From Clostridia bacterium (GTDB lineage Bacteria; Bacillota_A; Clostridia; Oscillospirales; Acutalibacteraceae): 26,006 nt of DNA. The notes under the pieces are model-generated. The model had not been told where the DNA came from. It saw only the letters and a list, made by a program, of their open reading frames with translations, and did not search any database. Location: positions 1 through 26,006 of the forward strand of contig JAFSFH010000009.1 of assembly GCA_017435305.1 (NCBI GenBank), written 5' to 3'. Of this stretch, positions 20,125 through 26,006 are shown in pieces (the stretch's first letter is position 1; each line of letters starts with the position of its first letter). Both the position numbers and the translations under genes were made by a program.

Positions 20125-23100
20125 ATGAAAAAACTGTTAGCCATTACCCTGTCCCTGCTGATGCTGGTGAGCTGTCTGCCGCTGGCATCCTTGGCGGTAT
20201 CCGCCGAGATGGGCGGGGACTTCCCCTGGACCGACACCGAGGACAAGATGCTCGTGGAAGAGATCTTGGAGCGGGACGGTTTCATCGACGGCATCTGGAT
20301 GCCCTGGTTTAACGCCGGCGAGACCGGCCACAACCTGACCGGCAACGACCTGATGGCCGATTACTACAACTCCAATTCTTCCAAGAACTGGGATCGGGTT
20401 GAGTTGGATTATTACGGTGCGGACAAGATCTACCGTGAGATCTACAACCTGAAGGCTATGGGCTACAATATGCTGGCCTACGGCGGCTCCATCTTCGGCG
20501 AAGGCGTCATCTTCGACGAAAACGGCGACGTTCTGGGCATCAAAGAGGAGTACCTCAACAATGCCCGCCGCCTGCTGAATATGTGCCGCGAGATCGGTAT
20601 GCCCGTGATGTGGAACATCTACTTCCACGATTCCTCTATGCCCTCCTACTACGGTATGGAGGGCTGGCACGTGATCTGCCAGATGCTGGGTAACCCCACC
20701 GTCGCCGATCATTATGCCGAGCGCTTTGTCCGTCCTCTGTGCGAGATGCTGGCCGAGTACCCCGACGTGGTGGCGCTGGTCTCCATCGCCGATGAGCCGG
20801 AGAACCAGGTCAACGACCTGGGCAAGGGCGACCACTTCGACACCAAGGGCCGTGAGATGTACGGCGTCAACCACGACGATATGATCTACTTTATGCAGCA
20901 GATCAACGAGGTGGCTCGCGAGGAGCTGCCCGGCGTGGCCCGCACCGTGGCCTGCAACAACGGCAACAAGACCATCTACCGCGATTTCGATCTGGATCTG
21001 ATGGGTCACAACCAGTACACCGACGGCGACACCTTTAAGAGCGTGGAGAGCCTGATCACCGATGCGGACCCCATTCTGACCGAGTACAACGTGGGTACCC
21101 GCATCAACGACGATACCGCCTACGCCAATAAGCTGATCACCTTCCGTGAGTGGATGATGGCTAACGGCTATAAGGGCGGCTTCCAGTGGTGCTGGACCCC
21201 CGGCCAGTACAGCGGCGCCTATGCCCTGCAGCGCACCTCCGCCGGCACCGCCTTCCGTAAGACGGTGGCTCTGCTGCACTACTATATGGACGAGTACCGC
21301 GCCGAGTACCGCGGTGAGACCATCACCGTGGATGCGCCCGTGCTGTACGCCAACGCCGGCGACGGCAAGGTGCTGTTTATCCCCTCTAAGCGTGCTACCA
21401 AGATCACCGTCCAGCGTTCCGACGACGGCGGTGTCACCTGGAACAGCCTGGTCACCAACGTAGACCAGTCTACCTATGTGAACAGCACCTATCTGATCGG
21501 TACCTACACCGACAGCACCACCCGTCCCACCAGCGGTTATTGCTACCGCATCATCGCCACCGACGCCAACGGCAACTCGGTTACCTCCGAGCCCAACGAT
21601 TTGGCCGGTACCGACAAGACCTTTAAGAAGACCTATACTGCCCCCACCTATACCAAGGGTAAGTATTACATCACCTCCTCCATGACCCAGAGCCAGGCCA
21701 AGCTGACCTCCTTCGGCGTGGAGAAGAACCGCCCCCTGAGCGATTCTGTTAATCTGATTCAGAACGGCAGCTTCGAGTCTACCGGCGGTCAGTGGAACAA
21801 CGGCTCCTTCCTGCAGTATGCGCAGGTGGTGAGCGATTCCACCACCCCCGACGGCAGCAAGAGCCTGTATTTCGACACCTCCGCCCAGAGCAGCGAGGGC
21901 TGGTATACCTTCACCGTCACCGGTTTGAAGGCGAATACCGAGTACACCTTCTCCAGCTTTATCAAGGGCGCGTACCTGTCCGACAGCAACAAGGGACAGG
22001 CCTCCATCGGTGTCATTGACCCCGACACCGGCAAGTATATGTTCTATTGGGAGTATTTCCGCTCCTATCCCCGCGCCTCCCGCGAGACCAAGCAGATGTA
22101 CCCCACCGCCTACGACGATGAGTGGCACATCCGCTCGGTGACCTTCAATACCGGCGATCTGACCACCGCCACCATCGCCCTGTACGGCTATTCCTCCCAG
22201 ATCTGGGTGGACGGCCTGGCGCTGTTCGAGACCACCAACGGTATGAAGTACGAGAACGGTGAGTCCTCCAAGGCCATCGTCTCCACCGAGTATGCCCCCG
22301 CCAGCGGCGCCACCAACGCGGTGACCGACCCCGCCGTGAACAACGCTTCCTACTGGAACACCGGCGCCGGCTACAAGCAGGGCTTTATGTCCATTGCCTC
22401 CGGCAAGCTGACCTACACCGCCTCCTCCGATCCCAAGGGTGTGCGCTATACCAAGTGGATCGACGTGAAGCCGGGCACCGACTACTACTACTCCTACACC
22501 GTGAACGTCACCCGTGCCGGCAGCGGTCGCGTGGCGATTCTGGACAACGCCATGCTGCTGCCCAACGAGGTGGTGACCACCGCCTTCTCCTCCACCGGCA
22601 CCAAGACGGTCACCGGCCGCATCAGCACCGGCAAGTACGACCAGCTGGGTCTGTGCGTGGTGGATCTGGGCGGCGCCGCCACCATCGACAACGTGTATCT
22701 GTACGAGGGTGACGCCAGCATCGTGCTGCCCACCACCCCCTCCTATGACGGTTACGTCATTAACGGCGACTTCGAGATCGGCTCCTCCAACAACTGGGAG
22801 AACCTGTGGAGTAACAACACCGTGGAGATGGTGTCCGGTTACGACAGCGCCTTCGCTATGAAGGGAACCTCTCTGAGCCAGTACTCCCAGGTCCGTCAGA
22901 AGATCACCGTGGAGCCCGACACCGACTACATCCTGGAGGTGTGGGCGAAGAACGTTTCCGGCACCACGCTGATTCTGAAGGACAGCAGTGACGCCAACCT
23001 GAAGCAGACCGGTCTGCAGGGCAGCGGCTCCACCTGGACCAAGACCACCATGGAGTTCAATTCCGGCTCCAACGAGTTTGTCTATCTGGGCTTTATGGGT

Positions 23101-25533
23101 AACGCCGCCGGCAGCACCTGGACGGTGGACGATGTCACCATCTACAAAAAGCCCACCGCCTCCTTTGACGGTTATCTTTCCAACGGCGACTTTGAGGTGG
23201 GTGAGCAGGATTGGACCTTCGGCTCCGGCTCTCACGCCATCGTTAGCGACGCCCACGGCGGCAACAACGCTCTGCAGCTGACCAACCCCGGTAAGTGGGG
23301 TTCTGCGGCCGAGCAGACCTTCGCCGTGGAGCCCAACACCAGCTACACCATCACCTGGTGGTATAAGGCGACCCCCGGCACCGGCCTGTTCAACCTGTAT
23401 ACGATGAACGCCTCCGGCTATGCCAATCTGGCTGCTGAGGGCGGTCAGAACTATATGAACAATTACACCGGCGACTGGCAGCAGGGCACCTACGTGGTCA
23501 ACTCCGGCTCCGCCACCGCGATGATTCTGAAGTGGTCCACCGAGGCTAGTAACCCCGGCACCATCCTCATCGACGACATCGTGGTGACCAAGACCGAGGA
23601 TGTGGAGTGCACCCACACCTACACCGCCGCGGTGACCAAGACCCCCACCTGCGGTGCTACCGGTGTGCGCACCTACACCTGCTCTCTGTGCGGCGACAGC
23701 TACACCGAGACCATCCCCGCCACCGGCGCGCACAAGTACGACAACGACTGCGACACCGCCTGTAACGTCTGCGGTGCCACCCGCACCGTCAGCCACACCT
23801 ACAGCGGTGACTGCGACACTTCTTGTAACGTGTGCGGCAATCTGCGTCTGCTGATCAATGCCAAGCACACCTACGACAACGACTGCGACGCCACCTGTAA
23901 CGTGTGCGGCTTCACCCGCACCGTGGCCGGTCACGTGTATGACAACGCCTGCGACGCCGACTGTAACGTCTGCGGCGCTACCCGTGAGGTCAGCCATTCT
24001 TACAAGGCTACCGTCACCGAGCCCGACTGTGTCAACGGCGGCTACACCACCTATACCTGTACCGTCTGCGGCGACAGCTACAAGGACAATTACACCGCCG
24101 CCCTGGGTCACAAATACGACAACGCCTGCGACGCCGACTGTAACGTTTGCGGCGAGAGCCGTACCCCCGCCGACCACAAATACGTGGAGAGCGTGATGGC
24201 GTCCGCCAACTGCGGCTATGAGGGTATGTCCAAGTTCACCTGCTCTGTCTGCGGCGATTCTTACACCCAGGTCATTCCCGCCACCGGCAACCACACCTAT
24301 TCCAACGATTGCGACACCCGTTGCAACGTGTGTAACAAGGTTCGTGAGGTGGGCGACCACCCGTACGTGGCCACCCAGACCAAGGCTCCCACCTGCACCG
24401 AGACCGGTGTGATGACCTATACCTGCTCCTCCTGCGGCGACAGCTACACCGAGGAGATTCCGGTCATCGCCCACGATTATAAGTCCGTGGTCACCGCCCC
24501 CGACTGCGTCAACGGCGGCTATACCACCTATACCTGTACCGTCTGCGGCGACAGCTACGAGGATAACTACACCGCCGCTCTGGGTCACACCGCCGGCGCT
24601 GCCGCCGACTGCGAGAACGCACAGACCTGCACCGTCTGCGGTGAGGTACTGAACGCGGCTCTGGGTCACAGCTACGTGGGCGTGGTGACCAAGGCTCCCA
24701 CCTGTGGCGAGACCGGCGTGATGACCTACACCTGCTCTGTCTGTGGCGACAGCTACACCGAGGAGATCGCCGCCACCGGCGCTCACGAGTATTTCTATGA
24801 GTGCGATCAGTACTGTATGAACTGCGGCGAGCTGACCGCCCCCCGCGCCAAGCACAGCAAGATCCACGTGGAGGCCAAGGCCGCCGTCAGCTGTATCGAG
24901 TACGGTAACGTTGAGTACTGGTACTGCGAGCACTGCGGTGTTGCCTGGCTGGATTCCACCGGTCGTATTCAGACCAATATGATGAGCGTCCGTGTTGCGG
25001 GCGACTGCGTCAGCGACTCCGCCCCCTGCCAGGATGGCAACTGCGTCCACTGCGGTCTGCCGGTGTCCGCCGAGACCGACCACACCTACGCCCACGAGTT
25101 CGACGTGGACTGCGACGTCTGCGGCGAGATCCGCGACGTGGAGCTGCCCATCGCCAAGGTTGGCAAGTCTGCCATGGAGATGGATGGCGGCAAGGGTGGC
25201 TTGGCCTTTATGTTTAGCATCGAGGCCGAGGGCCTGTCTGTTATCGAGGGCACCAAGAAAGCTGACTACAGCGGCGCCACCGTGAACGGCTACGAGCTGA
25301 TCTCCATGGGTGCTGTTGCCAGCAACTACAATGGCCCTAAGGATATCCCCTGTGTCTATCTGTGGGAGCCTGAGAAGAATTCTTACGCCGTCCGTGTGAA
25401 GAACATTCCCGAGACCGCTTTTGATGAGCCGATCACCTTCGTACCCTACTTCGTGGTTAAGATCGAAGGCGAGACGGTCACCGTTTACGGTGAGCCTCAG
25501 GTTGATTCTTACAACGGTGCTATGAACGTCTGA
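20125..25533 (+). CDS. Giant secreted protein: clan GH-A-like glycosidase domain, CBM-like modules and Cys-rich repeat array
   Basis: This 1802-residue protein begins with a signal peptide (1-27, cleavage likely after AVSA; LVSC at 14-17 also resembles a lipobox). Residues about 50-395 look like a TIM-barrel glycosidase: IADEPEN (E224, candidate acid/base), ILTEYNVG (E320, candidate nucleophile) and GGFQWCW (W354). A fibronectin-like domain (about 402-495) follows. Next come carbohydrate-binding-like modules starting at NLIQNGSFE (543), near 729, INGDFEIGSSNNW (879) and LSNGDFEVGEQDW (1018). Residues 1160-1670 are two interleaved Cys-rich repeats: TYTCxxCGDSYT and HxYDNxCDxxCNVCG. A beta-rich C-terminal domain (about 1672-1802) ends without LPXTG or dockerin. 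A polysaccharide-degrading role outside the cell is inferred. The start at 20125 follows AGGAGGT. Confidence 0.8.
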   Translation: MKKLLAITLSLLMLVSCLPLASLAVSAEMGGDFPWTDTEDKMLVEEILERDGFIDGIWMPWFNAGETGHNLTGNDLMADYYNSNSSKNWDRVELDYYGADKIYREIYNLKAMGYNMLAYGGSIFGEGVIFDENGDVLGIKEEYLNNARRLLNMCREIGMPVMWNIYFHDSSMPSYYGMEGWHVICQMLGNPTVADHYAERFVRPLCEMLAEYPDVVALVSIADEPENQVNDLGKGDHFDTKGREMYGVNHDDMIYFMQQINEVAREELPGVARTVACNNGNKTIYRDFDLDLMGHNQYTDGDTFKSVESLITDADPILTEYNVGTRINDDTAYANKLITFREWMMANGYKGGFQWCWTPGQYSGAYALQRTSAGTAFRKTVALLHYYMDEYRAEYRGETITVDAPVLYANAGDGKVLFIPSKRATKITVQRSDDGGVTWNSLVTNVDQSTYVNSTYLIGTYTDSTTRPTSGYCYRIIATDANGNSVTSEPNDLAGTDKTFKKTYTAPTYTKGKYYITSSMTQSQAKLTSFGVEKNRPLSDSVNLIQNGSFESTGGQWNNGSFLQYAQVVSDSTTPDGSKSLYFDTSAQSSEGWYTFTVTGLKANTEYTFSSFIKGAYLSDSNKGQASIGVIDPDTGKYMFYWEYFRSYPRASRETKQMYPTAYDDEWHIRSVTFNTGDLTTATIALYGYSSQIWVDGLALFETTNGMKYENGESSKAIVSTEYAPASGATNAVTDPAVNNASYWNTGAGYKQGFMSIASGKLTYTASSDPKGVRYTKWIDVKPGTDYYYSYTVNVTRAGSGRVAILDNAMLLPNEVVTTAFSSTGTKTVTGRISTGKYDQLGLCVVDLGGAATIDNVYLYEGDASIVLPTTPSYDGYVINGDFEIGSSNNWENLWSNNTVEMVSGYDSAFAMKGTSLSQYSQVRQKITVEPDTDYILEVWAKNVSGTTLILKDSSDANLKQTGLQGSGSTWTKTTMEFNSGSNEFVYLGFMGNAAGSTWTVDDVTIYKKPTASFDGYLSNGDFEVGEQDWTFGSGSHAIVSDAHGGNNALQLTNPGKWGSAAEQTFAVEPNTSYTITWWYKATPGTGLFNLYTMNASGYANLAAEGGQNYMNNYTGDWQQGTYVVNSGSATAMILKWSTEASNPGTILIDDIVVTKTEDVECTHTYTAAVTKTPTCGATGVRTYTCSLCGDSYTETIPATGAHKYDNDCDTACNVCGATRTVSHTYSGDCDTSCNVCGNLRLLINAKHTYDNDCDATCNVCGFTRTVAGHVYDNACDADCNVCGATREVSHSYKATVTEPDCVNGGYTTYTCTVCGDSYKDNYTAALGHKYDNACDADCNVCGESRTPADHKYVESVMASANCGYEGMSKFTCSVCGDSYTQVIPATGNHTYSNDCDTRCNVCNKVREVGDHPYVATQTKAPTCTETGVMTYTCSSCGDSYTEEIPVIAHDYKSVVTAPDCVNGGYTTYTCTVCGDSYEDNYTAALGHTAGAAADCENAQTCTVCGEVLNAALGHSYVGVVTKAPTCGETGVMTYTCSVCGDSYTEEIAATGAHEYFYECDQYCMNCGELTAPRAKHSKIHVEAKAAVSCIEYGNVEYWYCEHCGVAWLDSTGRIQTNMMSVRVAGDCVSDSAPCQDGNCVHCGLPVSAETDHTYAHEFDVDCDVCGEIRDVELPIAKVGKSAMEMDGGKGGLAFMFSIEAEGLSVIEGTKKADYSGATVNGYELISMGAVASNYNGPKDIPCVYLWEPEKNSYAVRVKNIPETAFDEPITFVPYFVVKIEGETVTVYGEPQVDSYNGAMNV

Positions 25534-25566
25534 TCCCGTTCCGCTGTCATAGCTGAATAGCGAACA

Positions 25567-25597
25567 AACCCCCACCGACCGTTCGGTGGGGGTTTTC
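25567..25597. terminator. Terminator of the giant secreted protein gene
   Basis: Stem AACCCCCACCGA / TCGGTGGGGGTT with a CCGT loop, followed by TTCC and TTTTG, 34 bases after the stop codon. Confidence 0.9.
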
Positions 25598-25620
25598 CTT
25601 TTGTTCAAGCCCAACGCGGG

Positions 25621-25655
25621 ATAGAACCCGTAGGGGACGGGTTTCCCGTCCCGCA
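25621..25655. repeat. Family C repeat fragment, copy 3
   Basis: ATAGAACCCGTAGGGGACGG with GGTTTCCCGTCCC repeats the edge of the element at 181-200 (ATAGAATCCGTAGGGGAGGG). The hairpin GGGACGGG / CCCGTCCC is preserved. The rest of that element is missing here. Confidence 0.5.
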
Positions 25656-25683
25656 TAGACGCCCTCCATCGTCGGACAACCCC

Positions 25684-25926
25684 CTGCCTCCCTTGTAAAG
25701 GTCGATTTCCCCCGATAGCGGGGGAAATGTCGGCGTAGCCGACAAAAGGGGGGCCGTCTCGCGGCGAGCGAAGGGGGACCGCCGTTAGGCGGTGGAGGGA
25801 TTGTAATTAGTTATCCGTTTAGAGTTATGAGATTGCCTGCGGCAATCGTTATGAGAACCCCTGCGGGGGTTCGTTTAATCCCCCAGTCTGCCCTGCGGGC
25901 AGCCAGCCCCCTTTACAAGGGGGCCT
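25684..25926. repeat. Palindromic element family B, copy 2, with a nested insertion
   Basis: From 25772 to 25926 this copy matches 13190-13350 almost base for base: GGGGACCGCC, hairpin, GGAGGGATTGTA, the spacer with GATTGCCTGCGGCAATC and TGAGAACCCCTGCGG, then AATCCCCCAGTCTGCCC and CCCCCTTTACAAGGGGGCCT. The left edge GCCTCCCTTGTAAAG is present at 25686-25700 but is separated from the rest by about 71 bases. Confidence 0.75.
25701..25771. repeat. Palindromic insertion inside the family B repeat
   Basis: The segment interrupts the outer hairpin of the family B copy right after CTTGTAAAG. It contains a perfect stem ATTTCCCCCG-ATAG-CGGGGGAAAT (25705-25728) and GTCGGC-GTA-GCCGAC (25729-25743), then AAAAGGGGGGCC. 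It has no coding potential. Confidence 0.6.
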
Positions 25927-25947
25927 ACACCCACCCCCGCCGCAGCG

Positions 25948-26006
25948 GCTTGCCTCCCTCTGACGAGGGAGGTGGATTCGCCGTAGGCGAAGACGGAGGG
26001 AGAGAA
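25948..26006 (+). repeat. Palindromic element family A, left end, cut by the window edge
   Basis: CTTGCCTCCCTCTGACGAGG, then GAGGTGG, hairpin TTCGCC-GTA-GGCGAA and GACGGAGGGAGAGAA, nearly identical to the left ends at 18202 and of the DUF559 element. The sequence stops exactly where either a DUF559 start codon or the right end would follow. Together with the three preceding repeats it fills the 473 bases after the last gene. Confidence 0.7.

Noticed and set aside
23590..25140. Regular short repeats that might suggest a CRISPR array
   Set aside because: They lie inside one continuous reading frame and repeat at protein level (Cys-rich units); spacing and sequence vary at DNA level and there are no cas genes.
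20137..25656. A very long (1839-codon) open frame on the minus strand, antisense to the giant secreted protein
   Set aside because: It arises from strongly GC-biased third positions in the plus gene. Its translation is a low-complexity Val/Gly/His-rich string with no domain, while the plus frame has a signal peptide, ribosome-binding site, promoter and recognisable modules.
1..26006. tRNA and rRNA genes
   Set aside because: No cloverleaf-like or rRNA-like sequence was recognised on either strand by eye; a tRNAscan-SE run would settle this.

Overview
The window is a 26 kb stretch of a GC-rich (by eye about 60%), spore-forming anaerobic member of the Bacillota, most likely class Clostridia and probably an Oscillospirales/Ruminococcaceae-type gut bacterium. 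The basis is gene content: spoVAE, rubrerythrin, a ribosomal protein L27 with the N-terminal extension cleaved by Prp, Mini-RNase III, YitT and a PHP-type histidinol phosphatase. Vegetative promoters fit the SigA consensus, and there are abundant GGAGG Shine-Dalgarno sites. The genus assignment is inference.

Layout, left to right. (1) 1-871: tail of a secreted Ig-like protein, a repeat-rich intergenic region, and a GtrA-like membrane protein. (2) 973-4934: a degenerate 2-oxoacid dehydrogenase E2-type acyltransferase and trmO on minus, divergent from rubrerythrin, then an orphan peptide-binding lipoprotein on minus. (3) 4986-5465: a small element with terminal inverted repeats that carries a DUF559 nuclease-like gene. 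(4) 5543-8997: an S1-domain protein, a small-multidrug-export-family membrane protein, a pyrimidine-nucleoside phosphorylase and a solitary spoVAE. (5) 9149-10435: a CNNM/CorC-type CBS membrane protein. (6) 10476-14492, all minus: rplU-prp-rpmA behind an L21-leader-like 5' UTR, a terminator, a palindromic repeat element, then obgE-mrnC-yitT. (7) 14549-18146, plus: a structured 5' UTR followed by an SH3-VanY carboxypeptidase, then acpP, rimI and tsaD, the last three separated by palindromic repeats. (8) 18339-19938, minus: a PHP phosphatase and a His-rich lipoprotein. (9) 20125-25533: a 1802-residue secreted protein with a putative clan GH-A glycosidase-like domain, carbohydrate-binding-like modules and a long Cys-rich repeat array. 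(10) 25534-26006: a cluster of repeat elements, one cut by the window edge.

The most unusual signal is the family of compact palindromic elements scattered between genes. They share one architecture: an outer inverted repeat that is itself a hairpin, then an inner hairpin, then a purine-rich GGAGGGA junction. One copy (4991-5465) has the same two ends placed on either side of a DUF559 gene, whose ribosome-binding site and C-terminus are encoded by the repeat. Copies at 17011-17117 and 18202-18322 look like the same two ends joined without the gene. This resembles an autonomous element with miniature non-autonomous derivatives, with DUF559 as the candidate mobilising or maintenance nuclease. 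The second strong candidate is the 173-nt segment 14600-14772, downstream of a good promoter and full of mutually exclusive pairings, which could be an unrecognised structured RNA.

Functional links: trmO and tsaD act successively on tRNA A37 (t6A, then m6t6A); prp matures the L27 encoded next to it; obgE, mrnC, rplU, rpmA and rimI all concern ribosome assembly or modification. The remaining genes look like independent single-gene transcription units with their own promoters and terminators.
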